From Membranipora membranacea (taxonomy: Eukaryota; Bryozoa; Gymnolaemata; Cheilostomatida; Membraniporidae), in NCBI GenBank assembly GCA_914767715.1, contig OU612070.1, forward strand, positions 20,822,025-20,886,024: 64,000 bases of DNA. The letters run 5' to 3'. Position numbers and translations under genes: made by a program. A model generated the notes under the pieces. It was not told where the DNA came from. It made no database searches and saw only the letters and a list, made by a program, of their open reading frames with translations. Position 1 is the first letter of the stretch. The number at the start of each line of letters is the position of its first letter. Shown here one piece after another: positions 11,701 to 22,851 of the stretch.

Positions 11701-13739
11701 ATATCTAGCCCTAAAAATCCGGTTTGGTCGGAGTACCCCACCTCCAGACTGAACCAAAATGACTATCCCGAAGTATTTAGCGGGTAGAGGCCACAATTAA
11801 TTTCCACCTGTCCTGGCCAAAATTAGCAGATCACTTTCCGATACAACTGGAGACGCTTTATCTATTATTTAACATGTCAGCCATGGAGAAAATATTGGTG
11901 AAATTTTTGCTGAACTCACATTTCTTTGCCCTTGACCTTTGCGTGTTTTGTATTACAGGGATACTGCTGGGCAGGAGCGATTTCGTACCATCACCACAGC
12001 TTACTATCGAGGTGCTATGGGTATCATGTTAGTGTATGATATAACCAATGAAAAATCATTTGATAACATCAAAAACTGGATCAGAAATATTGAAGAGGTT
12101 AGTACGTAGTATATATATTGTGTAGCTCTGTGATTTATGCTTCATGCATGATCTCCATTCACTGTCAAATACAATACTCTCATGTTGACCGCAAGCTATG
12201 ACTTCACATATATAGGATGAAGATGCAAGTTCCACCAACCCAGCATGAAACCCATAGCTCATTGCATTACTTAACAGTACAAAAACATCGATATGTTTGT
12301 TGTTTATTTGTTCATCGGTGTAATAATTCATCCTCAGCATAAATGTCTGGCTCTGTTTCATATCAAGCAAAAAGCCTGCCATTTTTGCATATTTTGCATC
12401 CCAAGGACTATTCAAATTGAACTTGAATAGACCTAGTTCATATGACAATTGAAAGTAATGTCTTGTATACACATCATTTTATATCCATGTTTTGTGATAA
12501 CATCATCACAGTTTTAAAGATTTCATTTCCTTCTATAGCATGCATCTTCAGATGTCGAGAAGATGGTGTTAGGTAACAAATGTGATATGAACGACAGACG
12601 TCAAGTTACCAAAGAGAAAGGCGAGGCATTAGCTGTCGAGTTTGGTATCAAGTTCATGGAGACATCAGCTAAAGCTAGCATAAACGTAGATGAGGCATTC
12701 ATCAGTTTAGCCAGAGATATCAAAGCTAAAATGGATAAAAAATTGGTAAGATATCATTGTGAAGTATCACACTGATATCAAGACTACACTATTATCATAT
12801 GTATCTCTGATCGTTAGAGTCAATTCAATATGAGAACCTAACACGCACCCGCCTCTGAATGATAAAATTGAACACGGGTCGTCACACCAATTTCCTTGTG
12901 ATGGCACTCTTACTAAATGAGTTAATTCACTCTGTAAAGATCAGAGATATACATGCAATAGTATATCATGTGATCAGTGTGGTGAAGTATGCCATATTAT
13001 GACCTTAGTGGCTTGGCTGCCATGAATTGTTGATTTGGATAGTCCATTGGTTCATAAATATCGTTCAAAGATGCGTTCACCAAACTTGCTTTAACACAAA
13101 AGTTTCTTAGCATGTTGTAATCTATTGAAACTTGATGAGCAAGTTGCCACTTTCATTAGGCAGGGAGTTTGTGATAAGCGTTATCACAGAACTTGTTCGA
13201 ACACATTTTGTGATAAGCATCTATCTTCACTTAAATATTTCGAATACAAAACCCAAATGGAAAATCTCGTCATAAGCAGTACCAGGCGGCCCTGCGTTAA
13301 TGCACCATAGATATAATTTTCAGAAAGCATACCAATATTTTACATTATTAAATAGCCATCAAGATACCCTTCAGAATGTAAATACAGTGATAGTGGGAAA
13401 AATTACTGTGAACTCTACTAAGTTGCCACCAAGGAGAACTCCTTGTTGCCACATACTCAGAAAATTAGTACTTCCTTTTTATGTATGAATGAAGATAACT
13501 TCTGAATATGTTGTTTACTCTGAGAAAATATTGGTGATCTGTATTCTAACCAGGGAGGGTGGGAGTGCAAATTATGTAGGACCTCATTTTGTGAGACAGC
13601 GGTCTGAATAGCTCCTTTATTGTATTTTTGCCTTTTTCAGGAACCAGCTGGCGGCTCAAGAAGTGGAGGACAAATTGTACCTAAAAAGAGCGACGCCGAC
13701 AAACCAAACAAGTCCCGCTGGAAGTGTACGATATTGTAA
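8757..13739 (+). CDS. RAB8: RAB8 small GTPase, complete
   Basis: Five exons (8757-8880, 10333-10393, 11959-12097, 12539-12745, 13641-13739) give 630 bp and 209 residues. The N terminus [20 protein letters not shown] matches animal Rab8. Visible motifs are the P loop GDSGVGKT (15-22), switch I T40, WDTAGQ with Gln67, the LRRK2-type phosphosite TITTAYYRG (T72), NKCD and ETSAK. The C-terminal CTIL is a CaaX-type prenylation signal. Human RAB8A has 207 residues, so the length is normal. Known role of the family: membrane-bound switch for post-Golgi, polarised and ciliary traffic. The hypervariable tail (EPAGG...KPNKSRWK) is the least conserved part, as usual. Rab10 and Rab13 are the alternatives, but the N terminus and [20 protein letters not shown] favour Rab8. 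Confidence 0.95.
8881..10332 (+). other. RAB8 intron 1
   Basis: This 1452-bp intron carries a short CA/GTGACACACA-rich stretch (about 9120-9160), a 14-bp direct repeat ctgaggtaaggaaa near 9360-9388, and a SINE-like element at its 3' end, annotated separately. No coding exon was recognised. Confidence 0.6.
10000..10247 (-). mobile_element. tRNA-derived SINE-like element in RAB8 intron 1
   Basis: On the minus strand an A box (TGGGCAAGTGG, 10243-10233) is followed by a B box (GGTTCAAATCC, 10190-10180). The spacing of about 42 nt is tRNA-like with a Leu/Ser-like longer arm. The sequence continues as non-tRNA body. The 3' end could not be placed, so 10000 is a guess. It differs from the 5.2 kb element in the body, suggesting a different SINE family or heavy decay. 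Confidence 0.5.
12788..12963. mobile_element. Small inverted-repeat element (MITE-like) in RAB8 intron 4
   Basis: The arms 12788-12830 and 12918-12963 are inverted copies (actattatcatatgtatctc; partner reads actattgcatgtatatctc), about 80% alike by eye, around a 90-bp centre. No clear target duplication or transposase is present. Confidence 0.5.
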
Positions 13740-14148
13740 TACGCATACCTCTAAACTATTATATTTTATTCTACATGAAATTTTTATTGGCATTGCCAGA
13801 TTTTGGATGTTAGTGAAGTGATGATATTCTTACTAGGTATGTACTGCCTATAAAATGCTCAATCAGATTAGGACTATTGGGCCAAGGTGACAGCTATATA
13901 CCTGGGTTGTGATTGGATGGGCGCTTCTTCTGTTCTCATCCACTGTTTGTGATAACATTTTTTGTGATTGTGACGGAATCGATTCTGAATTCACTAGCGC
14001 CTCAGATATGTTGCCAAGAGAACCGAACAAGTTGTGTGAAGTCTCAACATTTCTAGAATTAGCGGGTTGTATCTAGTGGTACAGGCCCATAATGAATGTT
14101 GAAATTGATATGCATGTCTTGAGACTGATACAGCTGTTGTGAGATATA

Positions 14149-14154
14149 AATAAA
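14149..14154 (+). terminator. Proximal poly(A) signal candidate for RAB8
   Basis: AATAAA lies 410 bp after the RAB8 stop. It may be an alternative proximal site, because a second AATAAA lies at 14516. Confidence 0.35.
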
Positions 14155-14515
14155 GAGTTACCTCCCCTCTAAACATGAGAGGACAACTACTGGTGATCGA
14201 GGCAGGGAGTTCGGCCCCTATCTCAGTGGTTGAGGGGTAGATGGGGCATGTGATCATTTTCCGATAATACCTGGGTAGCCATTTTGATAAATTGATAACA
14301 CAATATTTTCATGTTAAACAGAGGTTTTCTACAATATTCTACTACATTATTGCTCATTCTTTGTAGTTTTTTTTGCGCCAATCCTTTTCATGAGTGAGTT
14401 CACTATAACCCTGACAGTCATCATTATTACTAAGTCCTCACCATATCATTGTCATATTTACTATTCTATACCATGTTTTGTTCTGTTTTATACGTCATGA
14501 TTTTTGGAAGAATTC

Positions 14516-14521
14516 AATAAA
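14516..14521 (+). terminator. Distal poly(A) signal for RAB8
   Basis: AATAAA lies 777 bp downstream of the RAB8 stop. It faces the minus-strand AATAAA of the selenoprotein W gene 46 bp away, so the two transcripts should end almost at the same place. Confidence 0.6.
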
Positions 14522-14567
14522 TAACACCAAAAAATCTGCGATCCACACATTTCTCTTAATTTGAAAA

Positions 14568-14573
14568 TTTATT
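14568..14573 (-). terminator. Poly(A) signal for minus-strand selenoprotein W gene
   Basis: AATAAA on the minus strand lies about 340 bp past the SECIS-containing block of the 3' UTR exon (which begins at 15038). It is the first canonical signal I found downstream. Confidence 0.6.
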
Positions 14574-14916
14574 CTCCAAACTGACTACTGGACGTTTGCT
14601 TATTTAAAAATAAACAGCTGCATGATTGTAGATTGAAGAAAAAAAATTGATTGAAGGCATTGAACACCAAATACGGTTAAACAAAAACAAAGTATATTGT
14701 TAAAACGCCACTTGATATGTTAAGCACTGATATGTAAATCTTAGCATAATTATGACAGAAAATCAGATTGTCAATGGTTTTCTTCATTTGGGTACAAGCA
14801 TAGAAGTTTTGAGGATACTGAGCAAAAATTACAAAGTAATGTGTTATGGGATAGACTTTTATAGAGAAAAATAATATAATAGTGATGAAGTGAGCATTTG
14901 GTAGAGCATAGTTAGG

Positions 14917-14999
14917 GATAAACCAATCCAGTAGATCATCAGACACATACACGTCTCTGTATGAGATTGAGTGATTTGTCGTCATAGTAGATTGAGTTT
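14917..14999 (-). promoter_or_regulatory. SECIS element of minus-strand selenoprotein W gene
   Basis: Read on the minus strand, ATGAC (14985-14981) and TGAT (14941-14938) form the SECIS non-Watson-Crick quartet. Between them, GACAAATCAC pairs with GTGTATGTGTC (nine pairs, one mismatch, one bulge). An unpaired TCAA follows 11 nt after the quartet strand, then a mini-helix TCTC/GAGA around ATACA. This is the layout of a form 2 SECIS, which recruits SBP2 and the Sec-specific elongation factor to recode UGA. It lies in a separate 3' UTR exon (acceptor at 15039, exon start 15038). The 83-nt block is identical to 22852-22934. Confidence 0.88.
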
Positions 15000-15370
15000 A
15001 AAACTAACATAGCGCAGCAAACTGCACACTTGCTATGGCTGAAAAAAACCATAATAACATTGATTTATGGGAGGTACGGGATTATCTAGATTGCTACACA
15101 ACCACGAGATTTAACCATCTAACAACTGGCCTTGCCGAATGCTTCCTATTCAATAAGATGTCAACATGAGAGGCCCAAATGGACTGAGCCTATTTTGCAA
15201 CAGAACTTAGAATCTGATCGGCCACTGGATACATATATTGACAATAATTGACTGATAAGTTGGCAAACGGAGAATGAGGGATGGCATGGGTCAGTCAATA
15301 GGACAAATCTAATCAAGCAAATGTTGAAATTAAAACTGAATGAAAGAATAAAAGTCACTACATACTTTGT

Positions 15371-18157
15371 TTATGCTGATTGCATATGAGCCTCAATAGC
15401 TTTTACTATTTTATCTGGCTTTGTAGGGAATCCGTCACCATTCTAAAATAAGACTACAGCATTAACAACTACACAACTAACTAACTATCACCAGAGACTC
15501 ATATGAAGGGGAATTTTATTAAATAACTTGTCAATCAATGCGATGGCAGGGATTACAAGTTGTGGATTGGAGGGGGTTTAGAAAGTTCACAAAAATAGAT
15601 AGTAGATAATAATAATAATAGATAATAAAGCAGCACAGAACTGTGATACAATTTTAGGTTGATGCACATACAAATTTAGAGTGTGATATCCTGTGTTTAA
15701 AGCATTTACGATGAATAGGTGATTTCGAGGGAACATCTTACCTTTTTGGAATGGACAAGATGGCCACCTTTGATTTGTACTTCAAAGAAACCAGTTTGAT
15801 CTGGTGTTCCCTCCCCTGTCTGCAATTGAAAGAGATGAATGATAAAACTAATTAACAGGGTGAGACAACTCCATTTTTACCAATCAACCTATATTATAAT
15901 ATATCATATCATATTTTGCACAAATAAACATATTAGTGGCATGTGCATCAAATTTTAGATACTTGCTGACACAAGTACAGACTTGTATCAAATCTGTTGT
16001 ACGTACATATATACAATCTATAGAGAAAGTTATGAGATGTGTTATCAAAAAAACTTACAATAAGTACAGCGTCGCCGAAGACGTCTTCTAGTTGAGTCTT
16101 CAGGCGCTCGTACTGAAACAAAGAATGTATTTTTATAACATTGTGCTCCATAGCTGGAATGTTATAATAAGCTTTCTTTTGCCAAACAAAGGGCTTGCGA
16201 AAATAGCCAGTCATCTGTAGCATTCTAGAAATGCCCAAATCATTGAGGCATTTTAGTATTGTTTGCAGTTTTGTACACAAGACAATTACACAGGCTATAT
16301 TATTCTACTAGAAGGGACAGCCAATCTGATCAATGTTAGACCGGTCCCTTGTGTTGAGTCTTCTAACTGTATAAGGTTAGGCTATGCTAATATATCAGTA
16401 CCATGAGAGGAATTTAATTCAGTGATTTAAAATCATTAGTAGGCTAATGAGTCATTGTACGATTTACACTGATTGTTTGTATCATGTGCAGGTATGAGCA
16501 CGTTTCGGCAGTTAGATAGCTATGGCATAGGGAGGCTACAGCTGTTTGAGATCTTGGATCAAACGTGTCAGGGATAAAAACAGCATAGCCTATTGCTTAT
16601 CTCAAGGGAACCTTGCTGAGAATTATGCTAGTGAGTAGGCCTAGCTTTATCTCATGGACCCTTTGAGAAAAAAATGGTCCTACGAGATACGGCTAAGAAG
16701 GTCTGCAATGCTAAAAGATTTGGCATATGTGCATATTATGATGTAATAAAACTGATTTATCATACACTCTTGTGCATAGACAGATTTTCATCCAACTGTC
16801 TCTCATCGCTGCCATTACAGTCCTAATGGAAAAAATGACTAATAACAATAACCCAGTTATGAAAGGTTAGGGTGTGTTGATGTTCACCCTAGTCTTATGT
16901 TTGTGGTGTGAGTATATACATTAGGCCTCAAGATATTCCTCACAATGCCTTACGCCTATTAGTATTCACACACTAGTCACTAGCGACTGGTCAAGGTGTC
17001 CTTTCAGAACTGATAAGCAAATTTTAAAATGTTAATGAAATGTAGTTACAGCTCCTTACCTTAGGTTCGTAACCTCAGGCACCACTACAAATAAACAAAA
17101 GGATGAGATGGATTAAACAATTTTTATATTTTAGATTCACCACAGGATCAATCGATGACACTTCAATCAGAAATCATAGAGGGCCAGGGTAACATTCCAT
17201 GTTTTATAGTAATGGATCTCTAGACAGACTATATTAATATTTATTTATATACCGCCTAATGTAAGCAACATTTGGTACTTCTAAGCGGTTTTACACTTCA
17301 TCATTACCGCCCGGTCACAGGGTTCAAGCACACCATAGCCGACCCTGACTAATGAAAACCTACATCGCATAAAGCACTGGCTGTCCGATTGATGATCCAA
17401 CCTGCTAACCACTGGGCTAACATGATAACCTTTGTGACCCTAGTCCAAGGACATTGAAAACAGGTAGATTTGGGAGGTCCATAGGATCTTGAATTTTATT
17501 AGAATTGCCGTAACCAATACAATAGTTTACTTTTTGACAGGGGGTGCTATCATAGGAGGGCTAATACATTCATAGCACTAACATGTCGATTTAGCTGAAA
17601 CATTCCATGAACATGAAACAGCCTCAATGGATCGAGCTTATATTCTTATCTATAAATGCAATGAACTCATTCATTGATAAACGCTTCTGCAGCATTAGCG
17701 CGACTAAAGCAGCCAATCACCATCAAGCCCTAGCTAGCATTTCAGTTCCCGTGGATACAGTCCTGCTCCCTGAGCCTGGCATCTGGGACTTTCTGGCACT
17801 TTTGTAAATAATTTCCACCCTGGGCCCATTAATCTCTGGGCATTATTAATTCAGTCCAACAAAGTAAGTCAAGAAAGGCTACTCTCAATGCAATTATCAC
17901 AAACCTAATACTCTGTGACTAGTCAGTCTCAGCATGTTTCAACATACACTCATTGGGCTGGCTAACTAAAGAAAGGTAAGGCTGAATTGATGATGATGAA
18001 TGAAGTATTTGAATTGAATGTTGATGGGAATGATCTGTTAGTATTGCATCAGAACAGGCCTGTTTATTCAGTCAGGGAGATTCAGTTGAGACAAAATTGA
18101 TTAACAGAATTACACTCACCAGTAGACAACATGGATTTGTACTTTTCCAACAGGCAT
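15371..18157 (-). CDS. SELENOW: Selenoprotein W, copy A (Sec-encoding TGA at 17077-17075)
   Basis: Coding exons 18157-18120, 17084-17060, 16112-16059, 15819-15742 and 15442-15371 total 267 bp (88 residues) with matching phases. The protein opens MPVGKVQIHVVYCGAUGYEP; the C-G-A-U redox motif follows the first beta strand of the thioredoxin-like Rdx fold, as in SELENOW. Later landmarks are LEDVFGDAVLI, TGEGTPDQTGFFEVQIKGG and AIEAHM. A normal ORF finder stops at the TGA. The SECIS in the 3' UTR and the intact frame after the TGA support recoding. An acceptor-like site (GGCAG at 18184) lies 26 nt before the ATG, so a 5' UTR exon or trans-splicing is likely. An intron follows the stop (donor at 15365). 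Family role: small cytosolic thiol redox protein. Confidence 0.93.
16642..16695. repeat. Imperfect 20-bp hairpin in selenoprotein W copy A intron
   Basis: TAGCTTTATCTCATGGACC (16642) and an inverted partner ending at 16695 (GGTCCTACGAGATACGGCTA) flank a 15-nt A-rich loop. It may be a remnant of a small inverted-repeat element. Confidence 0.5.
17238..17422 (-). mobile_element. tRNA-derived SINE-like element with GGCGGTATATAAATAAA-type tail
   Basis: On the minus strand an A box (TAGCCCAGTGG, 17419-17409) is followed by a degenerate B box region (near GGTTTTCATTA) and a body. The body ends AAACCGCTTAGAAG... then GGCGGTATATAAATAAATA. This 'CGCTT...GGCGCTATATAAAT' type 3' end is shared by many invertebrate and fish SINEs. 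It lies in copy A intron 1 (between exons 18120 and 17084). Confidence 0.6.
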
Positions 18158-18183
18158 GATTTTGTGAAGAAGGTATCAAGCAG

Positions 18184-20017
18184 CTGCCAAAAATATGTAA
18201 ATGTAAGAATCAAAAATATATGAGCTCTTGCAATGTCAAAATGAAACTACTCACTAATTAGGTGATAAGGTTGCATAGGTTCTTCATCAATTAGTAAGGC
18301 TGAAATCAGCGCTCCTCTCTTTTCACACAGTACAAATTATTCTCATTCAGGCTATAACTAACCATAGACTTATATTATACCCTAGTTTGATGATCCATCT
18401 GTAATTTCAAAGTCAGTTAGACTGATCACATTACTATCATGTGACTAACTTGAGTAGCAGTTTCACTTTTGATACGCATTCAGCCAATGCCCTCACAATC
18501 TAAAGGTGCCAGTACAAATGCTAGATCACATTCTGGTTGGCTGTCAGAAAATGATAAATTTGCGATTCTTCTGTCAGTGTAGGGATATTGCAAAGGAAGA
18601 AAGGAGGATTAGGATTTAAATGTCATAAGGCCACATTTGGGTATACTGTAATTCGTCACGGCACTACTTATAGGACCGCGATTGTTTGGGTGGATTCCCA
18701 CCCTCCCTGATTCCATGTGCCTCAAAAGCCTTGATTATTTGATATGGATTCGTAGTGAATCTATACGAAAGAATTGAAATAAATATGTTATAAAATATTG
18801 AACCAGCGTCCTTCTTAGAAAGTGGCATCCGAGGCACAAATAGAGCTTGATCTACAAACAAAGTTGGCAATATTTAATCAGAATAATGACACTTATCAAT
18901 TTTGTAGGCTCAAGATTGCAGACTGGTCTGGGGTTAGATGCACTTTAGGTTTTTGAATTTTCTCTTTTGAGTCTAGATAATATTATCATAAATGACAAGT
19001 TGATAGAATTGATAAATATTGCTTAAATCCTGAAATAACTATATGACATTAGGCGTTAAGGTACGCCACCGTGACAGTAGACAACACTATAATCTCGGTC
19101 CCTACCAAAAATTAAATATTTTTGATGCACAAAGATCTCCATTTGTTATCCTAAACAAGGTTGATTCATGACAATGAAACTTGGTTATCTGTGAGCAATA
19201 GTGGGAATAGCTGATTCCAAATCTTAACGATCACTATTGGGCTTACCTATGTCCTCCAACTTTCACATGACAATCACTGTGGCATTTCACAAACAGCCTG
19301 GATGCGTATGCAAAATTGCACATTCGTCAATTAATTTTTTTAAATTTGAGAATCAAATCCGAGCAGTGCAATGTTTTGTTGGAAATATTATAAGGAAAGC
19401 TTTGGATATTGTATCGTATTCAAAGTAAATAAAATTCGGTACTTAGCTCAATTGTTTAGGCTGATTCCATATTTAATTTAATTATTCTATCAGAGTTGTA
19501 GGGAGAATAACCTTGTGTTAAATAATGAAAGAAATCATGTATATGTTGTATAATAGTGTGTCATTATAAAATTATTTGAAAGTTTTGAGATTTTCGGTGT
19601 CAAAATTCAGGGTATAGTCGTCTGGCAAATTATATAACAAATTAAAATACCAGGGCACTAAGATGTGCTGAGATGTCGCTTTTAGACTAATGTTGCTAGC
19701 AGAATATACAGACTGTCTAGACAAGGTCAATAGACAGTAACACTGAATTTAAATATTAAAAAAGAAAATTGAAGATCATCCAGATAAAGTCTATGACAGG
19801 TTATAGCCTGATTTCTAGAATGAAGTTATCAGGGTACTGAAGGCGTTGTATCTGATTTACCAAATTGCTACTATTTTTGTAGAACTTGGCACCATGTAGA
19901 TAGTTCCATTTTATAGTTTGGCGAGTTATTGTAGTGATAATACATGACATTGATGAAATGATCTGTCATTGCGTTACATACATTTAACCATAACTGTTTC
20001 ATTCTTTCTTCATCCAG
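18184..20017. promoter_or_regulatory. Head-to-head spacer between the two selenoprotein W genes
   Basis: This 1.8 kb region must contain the 5' ends of both divergent selenoprotein W genes. Both coding starts are preceded by acceptor-like sites (18184 minus, 20017 plus), so upstream noncoding exons probably lie here. I found no recognisable exon, TATA box or long repeat, and cannot place the start sites. Confidence 0.35.
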
Positions 20018-20019
20018 AT

Positions 20020-22184
20020 ATGCCCGCTGGAAAAGTAGAACTCCACGTTGTCTACTGGTGAGTTACCTTTGAAATCGCACATGTCAGGCCTCTCCGATGA
20101 GAGATGAGATTGCATTGTGGCAAATATCAATTAGTTATAACTGTCATTTAAAACGTTTCAATGATGGTTTTTATTTTAATTTTAGCAAATAATCAGTTAC
20201 ATATTACAGTATGTTAAATTTCCAATGCCAATGAATGGCTCCAGCCAGGAAGCTTGAATATCATAAGTGTCTAGCTAGTAATGGCTCTGGCCCTTGACTT
20301 GGCCTCTTGCATGGAAACTTGAACTTTGGCAGTCCAAATGGTTCTTGTTTGAACCATAAATATATAAACACTTTTTACATGTTTATGATCGGGACTGTCT
20401 GTAGAAATTTAGTACCTCATTGGACAAGGAGAACCAATATTGCTGCATGTTGCGCAATTTGCAGATTTATTTCAATGATTTATACAGGTCTTTTTTTAAT
20501 TATTTATCCATTATTATTTTAAGCCGCTAAATCCTGTTGGTTATATTTCCATTCTTTTGTTTATTTATAGCGGTGTATGAGCTTATGCCCCTAAGGTAAG
20601 AAGATACTACTATAATAACGATGCCAGTCCCCTCTAACGGGATACCGCTTTATAACAATAAAAGTCCTCTTCAATTTGACCTACCATTTAACTTGCTAAT
20701 GTGACCTATCAGCCATCTGTAGAGTGGAAAATGTGCAACAATTCCTTGCACTTCAACAGGGATTCGGAACTCACCCTGTTTTAATGCCGAATCCTTTAAA
20801 CTACACATCATTTTGTACCAACACTGAATGAATCTTGTTCAATCATCGATGAGATGGATGGATATAGTAACTTTCTTCAACCTCCATCACAAGACAATGC
20901 CGTCAACCTTTTGATTTAAATATTAATAGCGCACACACTTTTCACTATTTCAGTACGAGCTCATGAAGACTGAACTAGAAGACGTCTTTGGTGACGCTGT
21001 ACTTGTGGTAAGTTGGTTTGCCCATATTTTCTACGGTTGTGTATTTGATTTATGAAAGAACTACCAAGTTTCGCAGCAAGACATTGTCCCCCTTTGCTTA
21101 TCTATGAGGAAACTAAGTGAGAACTGTAAAGGCTGGGTTGCTCAAGAGAGGTTGATGAATAAAGTTTTGGTCCTTTTTAAACTTTCATTTGAGTTATCTA
21201 CTATTGTACAATGTCTCCTGACAAGTCTTGTGAATTTTATAGTGTGAAAATATTGCATTACTACTGCAGAACTAGCTGTCAGACTATATATTTCTTGGCT
21301 CTTTCGATAGTCTTTATCCTGAGGCTATCCAAGGCACCAATGCTGCTTGCCTGTTTATTATCAGTTAAATTTATGCCTTACAATGAATGCAATTGGTAGA
21401 TAATGTTAATACTGTACACAGTCTCTGCAAAATTGAAACAATATTTTGTATTTAATATCATTGCAGTTCTTTAATTACTTGTAACAGCTATCGGTCTGAT
21501 TTTCTTTTCGCAGACAGGGGAGGCAACAGAAGATATGACTGGCTTTTTTGAGGTACAAATCAAAGGTGGGAAGTTTGTCCATTCCAAGAAGGTAAGTGGT
21601 GTCTCTCAAAGTGGCTACAGGATTAGAGTATTTTATTCATATGCATATTTGTTTTAATATAATATTAATTAATAATTAATATTATCTTATACCCTGTTCT
21701 TTTCTGGTCTAATATGTTTCATTCCCAGGAGCCGCAAACTCAAGTTATGTGGTTTAAGAATTTACCAGGACTAGAACACAATGATTCAATTCAATTCAAT
21801 CGGAAAGGCAATTCATCGGGCTTGTGAGAAGATTCAACTCCAAAGTCCAAACTCATTTTGAAGATGGGCAACACTGTGACACTGAGCATAAAATTGATAA
21901 AGTGTGATTATTTACAAATTTATTCATTTGTAAATCAAGCTGACAGTGATACGCCCTCCTTTCTGAATATTTCAATTATTGAGGAAATTATTGAGGAATC
22001 ATTATTATTGAGGACATTGTTGAGGATATTATTGAGGAAATTATTGAGGACATTATTGAGGACATCAATTCAAGATTGGATTACTTATTTATTCTAAGTT
22101 TCTTTTTTGTTTAAGACCAATGACGAATTCCCAACGCTAAATAAAATAATAAAAGCTATTGAGGCCCATATGAAATCAGCCTAA
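20020..22184 (+). CDS. SELENOW: Selenoprotein W, copy B (Sec-encoding TGA at 20578-20580)
   Basis: Coding exons 20020-20057, 20571-20595, 20954-21007, 21514-21591 and 22116-22184 total 264 bp (87 residues). The protein opens MPAGKVELHVVYCGVUAYAP, with redox motif C-G-V-U where copy A has C-G-A-U. LEDVFGDAVLV, TGFFEVQIKGGKFVHSKK and KAIEAHMKSA follow. All four coding introns fall at the same codon positions and phases as in copy A, proving duplication after the introns existed. The acceptor CATCCAG ends only 2 nt before the ATG, so a 5' UTR exon or trans-splicing must supply the leader. An intron starts 9 nt after the stop (donor at 22194, acceptor ending 22812). The weakest part is the last exon, where copy B has TNDEFPTLN against NGDGFPTKPD in copy A. 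Confidence 0.92.
21976..22067 (+). repeat. Minisatellite, about 15-bp unit
   Basis: Six to seven imperfect copies built on attattgaggacatt lie in copy B intron 4, just before the last coding exon. Open frames through it (repeats of LLRTLLR) are an artefact of the repeat. Confidence 0.8.
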
Positions 22185-22851
22185 ACAATTGAGGTAAGTA
22201 CCAACTTTTTATTTTTTTATTTTAAATGTGATACAATAACTGAAGGTGTCTTGGTGATTTTCTCATTAAAACGACGACAATGGTTCTGATACACTGTGTG
22301 ATATTAAACATCAGTCCTAACATCAGTCTCTAACTTCTTGGTCCTACCCACAAAGATTTATAGATTCCAGATTGCCTATTTTACAATTGTTTGAAATGAA
22401 TTTCCCCTTGCTTGAGTCCATTAAAGTACCACTCTCATACCACTTGAAAAAATATAACTGACGTTCATTTTTGGTCTTGACACCCTCTGAAACAGTGTGA
22501 GATACTTTGGTGTTGTTTGGTTTTTATTTTTTTTGGTATCTGTATGAGTCTATGGACTGTATACTGATGTGGCATAGGAGTTTACAGTCTGTACACCCAC
22601 GACTTGAAAACGCATACAAAGTTTAGGCGCATAAATCTTTTCTTCCTTTTTACAAAGCAAGCAGTGCCCAATTTTACTTTGTAATTTTACTTTGTAATCC
22701 AAGTTTGGCTCAGAAATATTTTGATGCCTTCCAAGTTCATCTTCCATAATATGGCTGCCAAACACTTGATCTAGATCGATTAAACCATCAAATGTTAATT
22801 CTGATATTTCAGTCAATGCAAATGTGTAGTTTGCTGCGCTATGTTAACTAT

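Noticed and set aside
12056-12472. Minus-strand 138-codon ORF in RAB8.
   Set aside because: It overlaps RAB8 exon 3 and intron 3 antisense, with composition typical of noncoding AT-rich DNA.
14677-14985. Minus-strand ORF beginning MTTNHSISYRDVY.
   Set aside because: Its first part is the SECIS block in a 3' UTR. The same string in the other gene copy loses the frame soon after the block, so similarity is at RNA level.
17075-17077. TGA in selenoprotein W copy A (and 20578-20580 in copy B) read as a pseudogene stop.
   Set aside because: It sits at the Sec position of the C-x-x-U motif, the frame is intact downstream, and a SECIS follows in the 3' UTR.
21858-22097. ORF with LLRTLLR repeats.
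   Set aside because: It is a translation of the intronic 15-bp minisatellite.
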